NCBI GenBank assembly: GCA_964567745.1
Contig: CAZMNY010000014.1
Location: 1-64,000 of the forward strand
DNA from: CAZMNY01 sp964567745
GTDB lineage: Bacteria; Planctomycetota; Planctomycetia; Pirellulales; Pirellulaceae
DNA: 64,000 nucleotides
Direction: 5' to 3'
Part shown: positions 9,395-18,347 of the stretch, in pieces
Position numbering within the stretch: position 1 is the stretch's first letter
Layout of the letters: the number at the start of each line of letters is the position of its first letter
Program-made: the position numbers and the translations under genes
Notes under the pieces: generated by a model
Seen by the model: the letters and a program-made list of their open reading frames with translations, nothing else
Told to the model about the DNA's origin: nothing
The model's database searches: none

Positions 9395-10192
9395 TTAGCG
9401 CGCCAAGAGGCCGTCCAGTTCGGCGACGTGTTCGGCAAACAGCGACAGACCTTGCTTCTCGTCCTCGCCCAAAGTGAAGTGCAAATTGTCACGCAGGTAC
9501 TTGAGACATGATGACTCGGATAGCCCAACCGACTCACATTGTTCGGCGGCGACTTCCGGCAAATTCGCCAGGCCAGCGTCTCGCGACGAGGCCAACGCGG
9601 CCGCGACCGCACGATAGTCCAAACCATCATCTTTGGCCACCCACATCGCAAATACGAATGGCAACTTGGACCACTCCATCCACAGTTCGCCGAGGTCGTA
9701 TTCCGTCGGGAATGGTTCGCAAGACGCGTGAATCGCGCGATCCCCAATCAACAAGACCGCGTCACTTGTTAACTCGCGGTAGTCGTCATCGATCGGAAAG
9801 ATTTCGACGACTGGCGTCACGCCGAATTGCTTCTCCAACAAGATTCGAACAAGCGCTGCGCTCGTTCGCGATCCTTCGTCCAACGCCAGAGTCTGGATCT
9901 GCTCAATCGGTTTGCGGCACAACAATTTGACGCTCAGCACTTTGCCGCGGCAGCCAATGCAAGCATCGGAGATAATTCGGTAGCCCGGAGTTTGCAGGTA
10001 CTCGACGGAGGGAATCAGAGCCACGTCCAGGTCGCCCTGAAACAGCTGCTCGGCAAGCCGACTCGGAAGATCAAAGACCACGTCGCAATCCGGCAGCCGC
10101 TGGTCCAAGTCATAGACAAGCGGTTTTGTATTCAAATAAGACACAGCGCCGATTCTCGGACGTCGCCGAGTCGGGTCAGTGTTGGTGTTCAT
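9395..10192 (-). CDS. mqnA: Chorismate dehydratase (MqnA)
   Basis: A 265-residue MqnA/MqnD-family protein. The N-terminal RIGAVSYLNTKPLVY is the diagnostic opening of MqnA, which removes water from chorismate to give 3-[(1-carboxyvinyl)oxy]benzoate, the entry step of futalosine-type menaquinone synthesis. The fold is that of a periplasmic-binding-protein-like enzyme and there is no signal peptide. AAGGAG lies six bases before the ATG. It sits upstream of mqnC on the same strand. A 17-bp tandem repeat array (10237-10321) lies just upstream, where its promoter or leader should be. Confidence 0.94.
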   Translation of the reverse strand: MNTNTDPTRRRPRIGAVSYLNTKPLVYDLDQRLPDCDVVFDLPSRLAEQLFQGDLDVALIPSVEYLQTPGYRIISDACIGCRGKVLSVKLLCRKPIEQIQTLALDEGSRTSAALVRILLEKQFGVTPVVEIFPIDDDYRELTSDAVLLIGDRAIHASCEPFPTEYDLGELWMEWSKLPFVFAMWVAKDDGLDYRAVAAALASSRDAGLANLPEVAAEQCESVGLSESSCLKYLRDNLHFTLGEDEKQGLSLFAEHVAELDGLLAR

Positions 10193-10678
10193 CGACTACT
10201 CCTTCGTCTCCTCGGATTCGTCACGACGGGCCTCATCCCTGTCAAATCGAGATCCCTGCCAAATCGAGATCCCTGTCAAATCGAGATCCCTGCCAAATCG
10301 AGATCCCTGCCAAAACGAGGCCAATTCCTTGCCGATTCCCAGCAAGGCCGCCACCGTTTCGGGCCCGCAAACGAATCACATTGAGCATGAGAATCGTGGA
10401 TTATAGGCGCAGCCTGCGGAACGGCATAGTGCGCCGACCCGATGGCGTTCCGGCCCAAAAAATTGGGATCTGTTCATAACCTGCTAACCGCGACCTACAC
10501 TGCCGAATTAACTCGCTTTTGAGGAAATACGCGAGTCTCGACTCACGTCCGAGGCGGCGCCGCGCGACATGCGCGCCGCGGCCGAATAGCTCGTCCAGGA
10601 TTTGCGTGGACCGTCCGGCGAGCGCGAATTAGGCTGGAAGAAGCCCTTGATTCTCAACGTATCGCTAGGAGTCTTTCT
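10193..10678. other. Intergenic region with tandem array
   Basis: This 486-bp gap separates the divergent mqnA and a small secreted-protein gene. It contains the 17-bp tandem repeats at 10237-10321. A small GC hairpin (GCGCG-ACATG-CGCGC, 10562-10576) lies nearer the plus-strand gene. No gene is convincing. Confidence 0.55.
10237..10321. repeat. 17-bp tandem repeat, five copies
   Basis: Five head-to-tail units of 17 bp, CCCTG[T/C]CAAATCGAGAT, start at 10237, 10254, 10271, 10288 and 10305. Unit position 6 alternates T, C, T, C, C, so the array may have grown by duplicating a 34-bp double unit. The last unit is degenerate. It begins about 45 bp upstream of the mqnA start codon, on the promoter or leader side. 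There are no spacers, so it is not CRISPR, and 17 is not a multiple of three, so it is not a coding repeat. Confidence 0.92.
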
Positions 10679-10999
10679 ATGTTCATCAAGCTTGCACTCA
10701 TCGCCGCCTCAACGTCCATGATCGTGGGCGGACCGCATCTGCAAAAGGCCGCACCTCCATCGCCGTGCCCAAGTTGCTGCTGTCCCTCGATTGTCATTCG
10801 CACGTTTGAGGGACGCGAAGCGGACAACGCGAGAAAGACGAATTGGCAGCAGTACTGTGGAGAACTCGATCAAGCCTGGACCAAATATCGCAAAGCCGGC
10901 TCGACCCCCGAAGCCTTTAAGGCCTACAAAGTCGAAGCGATGGCCGCCAAGCGAAAATACGTCTCAAATGACACGTTGCTCGTGCCCATCTTCGAGTAA
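10679..10999 (+). CDS. Small secreted cysteine-rich protein of unknown function
   Basis: A 106-residue protein I do not recognise. It starts with a hydrophobic segment (FIKLALIAASTSMIVGG) that could be a signal peptide or anchor. A proline- and cysteine-rich patch, PPSPCPSCCCPS (residues 26-37), follows, then a charged, probably helical remainder. The cysteine cluster could bind metal or form disulfides. AGGAG at 10667-10671, seven bases before the ATG, supports the start. It lies alone between divergent and convergent neighbours. Confidence 0.65.
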   Translation: MFIKLALIAASTSMIVGGPHLQKAAPPSPCPSCCCPSIVIRTFEGREADNARKTNWQQYCGELDQAWTKYRKAGSTPEAFKAYKVEAMAAKRKYVSNDTLLVPIFE

Positions 11000-11044
11000 C
11001 GATTCGCTTCGAGATCGAGCCGCTCCGAGCCGGTAGCTCGCGTC

Positions 11045-11785
11045 TCAATCGAAATGGGCCTTGAGTCCTTCAAACGGTAGACCTCGCCAAGCGTCTGGCA
11101 GAGGCGCCTCGACACAGACTCGTGTACGTAGCATCGGGTGCTCGAACCCCAAACTTCGAGCGTGGAGTGCGATCCAACGATCGCGAGGGTCACCCACTTG
11201 CGGCCCAAAGGGGATTTCCGACCCATACAAAGAGTCGCCTAGCAAGGCGAGGTCGCGGGAGCCGGCTTGCAAACGAATTTGATGGGTGCGGCCTGTATCC
11301 AATTCAACTTCGAGCCAGCTCAACTCTGCGGAGCTTTCGACGACGCGATAGTTTAGCCGCGCCGCCTTGGCGTCGAGTTCGCCATCGGCTGCGATTTCGG
11401 CTCGAGCTTCACCGGGAACTTTGCGGACGAAATCCTCCCAGCGCCCGCGATCGTCAGAGGGCCGGCCCGATACGACGGCCCAATAGACCTTGCGAACAAG
11501 CCGACCTTCGAATTGTTCCGAGAGACGACGCGCCGCACGAACGTGACGCGCGAAGACGAGTGCCCCCGATGCGGGTCGATCGAGTCGATGCGGCACTCCC
11601 AGATAGACCTTGCCCGGCTTCGAATCGCGCTGCTTTATGAACGACTTGATTCGTCCTTCGAGACTATCAATTCCGGGCGGCGACTGTGTCAGCAGACCGC
11701 CCGGTTTCGATACGACCAGACACGGCCCGTCTTCGTACAGCAATTCGAAACCAGGCATATCCGTTTCGATCGAGCCACCCGACAC
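11045..11785 (-). CDS. RluA-family RNA pseudouridine synthase
   Basis: A 246-residue pseudouridine synthase that isomerises specific uridines in rRNA or tRNA. HRLDRPASGALVFAR carries the catalytic aspartate (D69) in the HRLD motif of the RluA/RluC/RluD family. Near the C-terminus GRTHQIRLQ is the second family hallmark. There is no S4 domain at the N-terminus, so it resembles the shorter RluA or TruC-like members. The start is GTG (11785) with AAGGG about eight bases upstream. The exact target position cannot be told from sequence. Confidence 0.9.
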   Translation of the reverse strand: MSGGSIETDMPGFELLYEDGPCLVVSKPGGLLTQSPPGIDSLEGRIKSFIKQRDSKPGKVYLGVPHRLDRPASGALVFARHVRAARRLSEQFEGRLVRKVYWAVVSGRPSDDRGRWEDFVRKVPGEARAEIAADGELDAKAARLNYRVVESSAELSWLEVELDTGRTHQIRLQAGSRDLALLGDSLYGSEIPFGPQVGDPRDRWIALHARSLGFEHPMLRTRVCVEAPLPDAWRGLPFEGLKAHFD

Positions 11786-11868
11786 GTGTTCGCCCTTTAA
11801 GAAAGTTGATTAGCGCGGCGAGATAGGACGCGACTCTCTTGAGTCGAATCGGAACGCCGCTTGTTGCC

Positions 11869-13320
11869 TCAGACAGACTTTGGCGGAAGAACAAAAGGCG
11901 CTCGATAATCTCGGCTCAACAATGCATTGGCCGCCTCGTTATCCGCAAAACACTCGGCCGTCTTGTCGAAACGCAGCCTCGGGCCCAGAATCAGTTTCGA
12001 GTCGATTGGCACTTCGTTGTCGGCGAGATGCCGCGCCAGCCGCGCAAACGCATCGACCACCTTGTCGCCGCGAGGCGACTCGCTAATGGCCAGCTGGGCC
12101 TGTTCGATCGGCATTGGTCGACCGAGTCGATAGGAGATGTTCCCGGTATGGCAAAGAGAGCTCGAATAGTGGGCGGTCTCGACGTCAGCGTGCAAGTCCG
12201 CATGCCGGCGCGAGCGAATGGCGGAAATAAAGTTCGCGAAATGGTCGCCGCCGCCCAGAAACGTTCTCAGCTCTTTCCCTTTTCGATCAAAGACGACGCC
12301 AGATGAGTAACTGGCCGCGACAAGGAACCCGTCTTCGCCTTCAAAGATCACGCCGACCCTCGCGTCTCGAACGCGTTTTGTTTTGAGTCCTCGCACCTCA
12401 AAAATGACCTGCGAATCTTTGATCTCATGAATGACTGTTTGCGTGTCGGCTGTCTCCGCCGCGTCGGAAGGGCCAAATCGGCCGCCGAAACTAAATACGC
12501 TGTCCGCGTGCGAATTGACGTTGAGTCCCCAGCGGGCCAGATCCATTTGATGGATCCCTTGATTTCCTAACTCGCCACCGCCATAGGCCCATTGCCAATG
12601 CCAATCGTGGTGGAATCTTTGTCGCTGAACGGTCGAGTTGGCTGCCGGCCCGAGCCAGAGGTCGTAGTCCAAATTGGGCGGCGCGGACTTGTCGACAGTC
12701 GGGCCGATGGGCGAACGCCTCTTGTAACACAAGCCTCGAACCGTCTGAATCGAACCAATTCCGCCGGCATGCAAAAATTCCATTGCCTGACGCATGCCGA
12801 GATTCGACCGACTCTGCAGACCGACCTGGCAAATACGTCCCAGCGATCTCGCCGTGTCCACCAGCTGCCTGCCCTCGGCGACACAGTAACTTCCCGGCTT
12901 CTCGACGTAGACGTCTTTGCCGGCTTGCATCGCCCAAATCGACGCCAGAGCATGCCAGTGATTTGGCGTTGCGATCGAAACAATGTCAACTCGCGGATCA
13001 GCCAGCGCCTCGCGAAAGTCGAGCACGTGTTTCACGGGCCGCCCGCCTTGCCTTCTGCCGGCCTCCCGGGCGCGCTTCTCGCCGACGCTCTCGTCGGGAT
13101 CACAAATATAAAGAACCGACGTATCGCGACGTTTAGAATATGCGGCGATGTGGCTGTTGCCTCGGCCTCGAGCTCCAACGATGGCGACTCCAAGACGATC
13201 CGTCGCTGATCGCGCGCCCGCCTCGGTTTCCGCGCCCAGCGCCGAGGCGCCGCCAGCCAACGCGGCCGCAGTCGCGAACATCGAGTCTTCCAGGAACTGG
13301 CGTCGAGTGCGTTGGCTCAT
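11869..13320 (-). CDS. Exported Gfo/Idh/MocA-family oxidoreductase
   Basis: 483 residues. The N-terminus has a twin-arginine signal (RTRRQFLEDS and a hydrophobic, Ala-rich stretch to about residue 30), so the protein is exported folded with its NAD(P) cofactor. The Rossmann fold begins with GVAIVGARGRGNSH (residues 44-57), and the conserved EKP of the family is at 140-142. Planctomycetes hold many such periplasmic sugar or polyol dehydrogenase-like proteins. The substrate cannot be assigned. GGGAGGTGG lies just before the ATG, a strong ribosome binding site. It is the last gene of a minus-strand group starting at 15268. Confidence 0.92.
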   Translation of the reverse strand: MSQRTRRQFLEDSMFATAAALAGGASALGAETEAGARSATDRLGVAIVGARGRGNSHIAAYSKRRDTSVLYICDPDESVGEKRAREAGRRQGGRPVKHVLDFREALADPRVDIVSIATPNHWHALASIWAMQAGKDVYVEKPGSYCVAEGRQLVDTARSLGRICQVGLQSRSNLGMRQAMEFLHAGGIGSIQTVRGLCYKRRSPIGPTVDKSAPPNLDYDLWLGPAANSTVQRQRFHHDWHWQWAYGGGELGNQGIHQMDLARWGLNVNSHADSVFSFGGRFGPSDAAETADTQTVIHEIKDSQVIFEVRGLKTKRVRDARVGVIFEGEDGFLVAASYSSGVVFDRKGKELRTFLGGGDHFANFISAIRSRRHADLHADVETAHYSSSLCHTGNISYRLGRPMPIEQAQLAISESPRGDKVVDAFARLARHLADNEVPIDSKLILGPRLRFDKTAECFADNEAANALLSRDYRAPFVLPPKSV

Positions 13321-13347
13321 TCTCCACCTCCCACTTTTGCGCTGCTG

Positions 13348-14481
13348 CTACTCGTCAAACAAGTCGTGTTTGGGCCAATCCGGCACTCCCTTTAGGATAT
13401 CCCAAGTTAGCCGATCGAGGGCGCCCCCATATTCTTTTTTTCGACTGCGAGTGTTCGTTAATACCGCCCAGCAGTAGCCGTGATGGGTGCGAACAAAAAT
13501 CGACTTGGCACCCGGAAGACTTCCGCCGTGCCACCAGTTGTTGTGTTTGTTCACCAGCCATCCCTTCGCATAGCTCGCTTTATTCTTGGACGGACTTGTC
13601 ATCGAAACGATCGATTCGGCGCTGAGAATGTCGGGCTTGGTCGCGAAGCCGTCGGCTCGCACGGCGATCCGAACCAGGTCCGATGGAGTGGCGATCCAAC
13701 CGCCATGTGCATCCATTCGAGCCACCTTCATACCGTAAGGATTCTCGCCGCTCTGCCCGTAGTAGACCACCTCTCGCTCTTTACGATCAGCGAGCTTATC
13801 TCCGCCCAACTCTATCGACTCGACGCCCGCCGGCCGAAAAATCTCCTTTCGCACATACTGCTCATAGCTCAGCCCGGTCTTCTTCTCGATGATCCTGCCT
13901 AAGAGGCAATAGCCGAAATTGGAGTAGGCGTAACCGGTGTCGGGCTTTCGGTCGAGCTTTCGATTGTCCAGAGTCCAGCCGATTAAGCGAGTATGATCGT
14001 ACTTCGGTTTCTGAAACATCGGGTCGCCGGCCTTGTTGTCCCAGCCGCCATGGGCGTGCTCCAACAACTGCCGCACCGTGATCAATTCGACGTCCGCAGC
14101 GTATTTCCCCGACCCATACGATTTGCCCAAGATGGCGTCATTGCCGAAGACACGATCATCGAGCTTCAATTTGCCTGCATCCACGAGCTTGTGAATCGCG
14201 ATGGAAGTAATCGGCTTGGAGACGCTGGCGATGCGAAAACGATGAGCCGAAGTGACCGGCGTCATCGTGGATTTGTCGGCGTATCCGAACCCCTTCGCAA
14301 GCACGAGCCGCCCCTCTTTGGCAATCGCAATTGACAATCCGGGAACATCAAATTCGCTCATGAACTCATACACCGTTTTGTCGATGTGCGACACCGACTT
14401 CGCCGACAACTCGTCGGCGCGCACTACCGTCGCCATGGCTAACAAGAGGTAAACGGCCACACCAATCACGTTCGATTTCAT
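13348..14481 (-). CDS. Secreted serine hydrolase, beta-lactamase (class C) fold
   Basis: 377 residues with a signal peptide (cleavage probably near VRA-DE, residue 22). The serine beta-lactamase/penicillin-binding fold is shown by SVSK (S86-K89), YSN (186-188) and WHGG near the C-terminus, equivalent to the KTG box. These are the active-site elements of the Beta-lactamase (PF00144) family, which includes esterases, D-aminopeptidases and true class C enzymes. Nothing in the sequence favours antibiotic hydrolysis, and an esterase or peptidase role is as likely. AGGAA precedes the ATG. The gene starts 10 bp after the M50 protease gene. Confidence 0.9.
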   Translation of the reverse strand: MKSNVIGVAVYLLLAMATVVRADELSAKSVSHIDKTVYEFMSEFDVPGLSIAIAKEGRLVLAKGFGYADKSTMTPVTSAHRFRIASVSKPITSIAIHKLVDAGKLKLDDRVFGNDAILGKSYGSGKYAADVELITVRQLLEHAHGGWDNKAGDPMFQKPKYDHTRLIGWTLDNRKLDRKPDTGYAYSNFGYCLLGRIIEKKTGLSYEQYVRKEIFRPAGVESIELGGDKLADRKEREVVYYGQSGENPYGMKVARMDAHGGWIATPSDLVRIAVRADGFATKPDILSAESIVSMTSPSKNKASYAKGWLVNKHNNWWHGGSLPGAKSIFVRTHHGYCWAVLTNTRSRKKEYGGALDRLTWDILKGVPDWPKHDLFDE

Positions 14482-14490
14482 AGTCGATTC

Positions 14491-15093
14491 CTACGCGGTC
14501 ACAATACAAAGCAAGATGAGCAACGCGAGATAGATCGTAACAAAGACTTCGACCCAGATCGGCACCTGCAAAGGTCGGCTAAACAATTTGGCCGGCGAGC
14601 CGAGGCGATGCCAAGCCCAGAATCCGCAACAGGTCGCCGTGATCCCGAATGCGATGAGCACTAAAAAGGGCGTGCCGTGCCGCAACATCTCTTTCGTGTC
14701 GCCAATCGTCTCGAGCGCGCCTGCGCCGATGTAGGTGCCGTTGGCAATCAAACAGAAACCCAAAAAGAACTGGCTCATCCCCTTGGAAAGAGTTTGGCTT
14801 GCCGGAATACCCATCCAAAGCGTCGCCGGCAAAACGCAGCCGATGACCGGTCCCGACCAGACAACGAAAAGCGGATGAGGATTCGGCTGAACGTCTGTTC
14901 GCAAAATCGCCAGCGGGTGAAGCTCGACATAACGAACGGCGCCGCCGCTCGACAATGCGCCCAAAACGTGCCCCAGCTCATGCAGGACCATCATGGAATA
15001 CCAACACAGGACGGCAAACGTCGCCATGAAATAGTAGTGCCGAAGCCAATCTGTCGCGCCGCGAGCTGCCGAGTCCTTAGGTCTTGTCGTCAT
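14491..15093 (-). CDS. M50-family membrane metalloprotease-like protein
   Basis: A 200-residue membrane protein with HELGH at residues 38-42, inside the first membrane segment, the zinc-binding motif of site-2-type (M50) proteases. A later segment, VVWSGPVIGCVLPATLW, and three or four further hydrophobic stretches follow. It lacks the PDZ domain of RseP and is short, resembling the M50B-like peptidases of unknown role. The start overlaps the end of the upstream small membrane protein gene by 17 bp, and the beta-lactamase-fold gene follows closely. Confidence 0.8.
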   Translation of the reverse strand: MTTRPKDSAARGATDWLRHYYFMATFAVLCWYSMMVLHELGHVLGALSSGGAVRYVELHPLAILRTDVQPNPHPLFVVWSGPVIGCVLPATLWMGIPASQTLSKGMSQFFLGFCLIANGTYIGAGALETIGDTKEMLRHGTPFLVLIAFGITATCCGFWAWHRLGSPAKLFSRPLQVPIWVEVFVTIYLALLILLCIVTA

Positions 15094-15268
15094 CGCGCGT
15101 CATTTTCTTATTGGCGAACGCCAACGCAATCAAAATCACACTGAGTCCCATTACGATGCCCAACGAGGCGCGAAGAACATTGGCATCGGTCGAAACAAAA
15201 ATGTCAAACAGCCCCAGCCCGACAGCGAGAACCGACAACAGCAGCGCGGCATAGAAGCGTAGTCGCAT
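15077..15268 (-). CDS. Small two-helix membrane protein
   Basis: The preferred start at 15268 gives 63 residues: MRLRFYAALLLSV opens a first membrane helix, a second runs through LGIVMGLSVILIALAF, and a charged tail ends DDDKT. Nothing in it is recognisable. It overlaps the M50 gene by 17 bp on the same strand, so a coupled role is likely. A longer version from 15382 is possible, but the extra residues have no hydrophobic or family support. No good ribosome binding site is visible. Confidence 0.55.
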   Translation of the reverse strand: MRLRFYAALLLSVLAVGLGLFDIFVSTDANVLRASLGIVMGLSVILIALAFANKKMTRDDDKT

Positions 15269-15568
15269 AGATTGTTCGATGCTAATCAGTGTGTAATCCC
15301 AGCAATAACGATAGAGCGAAACGGGGTGCCATTGCAAGCAAGATTTGTCGCCGAAGAAGGCCGCAACACGGCAGTTCAGCAAGCGAGTCGACGCGATTGC
15401 CGCTACGACATTGATCTTGATGACTCTCGCAACCGTTGAACGACCCGCGATTCATTTTCTCGTCGTTTAGACCGAGGATTCACTTTCGATTCGGTTCCTC
15501 GATCGTCTACAGTGCTAGAAGCACTGGTTTCTCACTCGTATTGGTCTTGCACAAATCAGGATTTCGTC

Positions 15569-16390
15569 ATGAAAACGACTGCCTTGATGACAATCGCGGC
15601 CACTCTCATCGCCGCTGCTCTGCTTGCCCAGGAGTCGGAACCGAACAAGCCGCGTAGCGATCCGTTTGGTCCCGATGTTGCGCAACAGGAGCCGGGCCAG
15701 CAAGCTCGCCCAGCGGCGGTAAACAAGGGCCGCGGATTCAGCGCAATGCAAATGTCAGGCGAACCGGATACACCGAGAGCTGGCGATTACTCGTCGTGTT
15801 GGGCTGCGGCTCAAATGGATGTGGGAAAAGTATGGCTCAACCTACAGTATGCACGATCGGTCATTCCGAAAGAGGTCTGGGTCTACGAGAACTGTGCACC
15901 CGGCGCTGCCTATCAGGTTACCGGAATCAATGACGGCGAAGAATTCCCACTGTGGCGAGGTGTCGACCCCACGCCGCGCGACAAGCCGAAAGGCATATCC
16001 AAATTTCGCTTGCAAACCGATCGCCGGTTCGGGCGCATCCGCGTCTACATGGACTGCAAAGCGGTCACCGGTTGGAACGAAATCGACGCGGTCGCACTTG
16101 TCGATCTTCAAGGCAATCCGCAATGGGCTAAAACGGCGGCGGCCAGCAGCACCTACAGCGTCGGCAAACAGACGGAATTCGTCGATCCGTTTGCGGATCC
16201 CGCGCTGGTTTTGCAGGAGAGCATCGAAGAGACGCGAAGACTTATCCGTCAACAACATGGCCAACTGAAGAGCCTGCAGAACCAGGTCGAGTCACACAAA
16301 CGATCACTCGCTCAGCTCGAAACTCGGCTCGAGAAACTTGCCGCGGCTCACGAGCGAATGGTGCTCACGCCGCAAAGGAATTCGAGATAA
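15569..16390 (+). CDS. Secreted protein with discoidin-like domain and coiled coil
   Basis: 273 residues from the ATG at 15569 (CAGGA eight bases upstream). A signal peptide (KTTALMTIAATLIAAALL) is followed by a short low-complexity Pro/Gln linker. The central region, with GEPDTPRAGDYSSCW, WLNLQYA and VYENCAPGAAYQV, resembles carbohydrate-binding-like (discoidin/F5-8C-type) domains in planctomycete extracellular proteins. The last 65 residues are heptad-rich (about 210-265) and should form a coiled coil. The function is unknown. It is a single gene between a divergent and a convergent neighbour. Confidence 0.72.
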   Translation: MKTTALMTIAATLIAAALLAQESEPNKPRSDPFGPDVAQQEPGQQARPAAVNKGRGFSAMQMSGEPDTPRAGDYSSCWAAAQMDVGKVWLNLQYARSVIPKEVWVYENCAPGAAYQVTGINDGEEFPLWRGVDPTPRDKPKGISKFRLQTDRRFGRIRVYMDCKAVTGWNEIDAVALVDLQGNPQWAKTAAASSTYSVGKQTEFVDPFADPALVLQESIEETRRLIRQQHGQLKSLQNQVESHKRSLAQLETRLEKLAAAHERMVLTPQRNSR

Positions 16391-16412
16391 GGGGAGGCCG
16401 CTCGAAAAAACT

Positions 16413-17324
16413 CTACGCCGTTGGCTCGTTATCCGCTGTGCTCAATTGAATCGTGTGGCCCAGGCGGCCGACGACAATTCGAGCGGTATTGGCTTGTTCC
16501 AATTCGCCTTGAATTTCCACCATGTCGCCGACGCGAAAATAGGCTTCGTGCTCCGTGAAGTACGTGACGACGTTGGGGCCGTTGTCGATCTGGTAAACCG
16601 CGGGAAAGAAGAGCGATTCCGCCCGGCCGGTGACTCGCGAGACTAACTTCACCTCGCCTCGTTTTCGCCACGGCATATTGGGCGTAGCAGGCTCGCGACT
16701 CCGAATCGCTCGCAAGCTGAAACGATGATGCTCAAATAGCCCTTTGTGCACTCGGCGTTCGCACATCTGCCGAGTAATCACTTTGTCGCATGGCAGATCG
16801 CGTGAATAATTGTCGGGGCCAAGACTGCTGAATCGTCGTAGTTCGTAAATGCGAGGCATCCTCGAGAGAACGCGGTTCGCCGCTTCCTGTCCGTATACGA
16901 CCAAGTCGATATCGGACGACTCGACCTCGCCGCCCCACAAGAGCGAGTCAGTTAGTCCGAAACGACCGAGCGGAATGTCGAGCGCCGTCGAAAGCGCCGA
17001 GGCCAAATCGATGGCGGCTTTCTGTAGTGCGGAGGGGTTCTCGTGCTCTCGTAGATTCGCCAATCCGTCTCGAGCGTGAAAGGTCTCACGGATTCGCTCT
17101 CGAGGCACATTGATTGACTCGGCAACGTAGCAGGGAAACTCGCGCCTGAGAAAATTCAATGCGGCGAAATAACCCTCCCGCCACTTTTGACCATCGACGT
17201 ACTTGAGGTTGGCGACGACGTGGTCAGCCGCGTGCTCGTAGCCAATCACATTGAACAGCAGGCCGTCCGCGGTCGCGACGTAGTCTTTGTCAACAACGAG
17301 GTCAGACGTCAAAATCGATTCCAA
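16413..17324 (-). CDS. Predicted nucleotidyltransferase-fold protein
   Basis: 303 residues. A central segment, GLTDSLLWGGEVESSDIDLV, reads as the GS-x-DxD-type active-site loop of the polymerase-beta nucleotidyltransferase fold. The conserved serine is present as DSLLWG, and the aspartates SDIDLVVYG are kept. The N-terminal part (EHAADHVVANLKYVDG) resembles archaeal-type predicted nucleotidyltransferases (COG2413). The C-terminal 90 residues look like a small beta-barrel (VTGRAESLFFPAVYQI, GDMVEIQGEL). The substrate is unknown. It is a stand-alone minus-strand gene. Confidence 0.62.
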   Translation of the reverse strand: MESILTSDLVVDKDYVATADGLLFNVIGYEHAADHVVANLKYVDGQKWREGYFAALNFLRREFPCYVAESINVPRERIRETFHARDGLANLREHENPSALQKAAIDLASALSTALDIPLGRFGLTDSLLWGGEVESSDIDLVVYGQEAANRVLSRMPRIYELRRFSSLGPDNYSRDLPCDKVITRQMCERRVHKGLFEHHRFSLRAIRSREPATPNMPWRKRGEVKLVSRVTGRAESLFFPAVYQIDNGPNVVTYFTEHEAYFRVGDMVEIQGELEQANTARIVVGRLGHTIQLSTADNEPTA

Positions 17325-17441
17325 TGGGATGCGAGTATTGCCAGTGGGAGAGACATCGACGCAACAGCCCGCGCCTTCATTTCGACCGGCCGTCGCGGCT
17401 CGCCGCCGACGGGTCTCTTCGCGTGCCGCGTTAAGATCCGA

Positions 17442-18188
17442 TTAGGGGTCGAGCGGAATGAAATGATACCACTGAAAATCATCGGGTAAATTTGGGCTCG
17501 ACGCGTATTCTAAATGAATGATTCGACGATGTTCAACGTTGTCAGAATCGCCGACTCCACTGCAGTGCGAAAGTAGAGGCCTCATTGCCAACACGTCCCC
17601 AGCCGCGGCCGTCACAAGCCGCCCTTCGTCGTCTGGTAGAACTTCGGTGCGACAATGATGCGACCCCGGAATCACTCGCAGCGCGCCATTTCCGCAGAAA
17701 GCCGCGTCTAAATGAATCCGCAGGGTGAGCATCGACTGCAAGAGGCAATCCGGTGCCTCCATGTGAGGGACGCCAGCTTTCGTGGTCGGGTTCTTGAACA
17801 GCGACGTCTGCAAGCGATTGTCGACCACCGCAAGCGTCAGGTCTCGGTGCCAAGGCAACGACCACGACTGACTCGGCGGTTTGTCAAAAAACAGCCCCCT
17901 CACCAAACCACAATCGGGGCCTAAGATCCGCTTGAGCAATTCCGTGAGAGGAGCTTGTCGCGCGCATTCGGCTAGCGACGGCATCAGCTCCAAAAGATTG
18001 CGCGCGGCATAGACGTTGCCGTTTCGGCTACGGCTTGCGCCGCGACTCTGCTCAAGATTTGCCTGCAACTCTGCCGCCAGTGACGACGTCTCCTTGACCG
18101 AAAAGACTGCAGGCACCAATGCGAATCCACGGTCGGCAATGAAGGCGCAAAGCGCCGTTAAATCGTTGCTCGTCTGTTCGGCCGTCAT
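17442..18188 (-). CDS. Phytanoyl-CoA dioxygenase (PhyH)-family protein
   Basis: 248 residues from ATG 18188. The PhyH fold of Fe(II)/2-oxoglutarate oxygenases is suggested by PWHRDL (with HMEAPD downstream) as the first metal-binding region, ALRVIPGSHH in the middle, and AMRPLLSHCSG with the distal histidine. An arginine-containing HRRIIHLEYA follows, where 2-oxoglutarate is usually held. The substrate is unknown; bacterial PhyH proteins act on diverse small molecules. A TTG start four codons earlier is possible. Confidence 0.8.
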   Translation of the reverse strand: MTAEQTSNDLTALCAFIADRGFALVPAVFSVKETSSLAAELQANLEQSRGASRSRNGNVYAARNLLELMPSLAECARQAPLTELLKRILGPDCGLVRGLFFDKPPSQSWSLPWHRDLTLAVVDNRLQTSLFKNPTTKAGVPHMEAPDCLLQSMLTLRIHLDAAFCGNGALRVIPGSHHCRTEVLPDDEGRLVTAAAGDVLAMRPLLSHCSGVGDSDNVEHRRIIHLEYASSPNLPDDFQWYHFIPLDP

Positions 18189-18277
18189 AACACGGCCCAA
18201 TCAAAACGGGAGACCTTACGCGTCGTATCGAAATCGTTTGACCCGCCGCCGCAGGCAAGGCAATGTCTGATCCCAAT

Positions 18278-18311
18278 ACCCATTCTCAACAACGACCCAT
18301 TCTCAACAACG
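18278..18311. repeat. 17-bp perfect tandem duplication
   Basis: ACCCATTCTCAACAACG occurs twice head to tail (18278-18294 and 18295-18311) in the 159-bp gap between the STAS gene and the PhyH gene. It has no coding context and is probably a replication-slippage duplication. Confidence 0.9.
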
Positions 18312-18347
18312 ACTAGTCGACATGCCTCAAGTCACTCAAGACTGTCG

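Noticed and set aside
12592..13209. Long plus-strand frame opposite the Gfo/Idh gene
   Set aside because: It is the antisense of a clear coding gene in a GC-rich genome; its translation has no family pattern.
13348..14481. Antibiotic-resistance beta-lactamase
   Set aside because: The motifs show only the shared serine hydrolase fold, which includes many esterases and peptidases; nothing specific to beta-lactam hydrolysis is seen.
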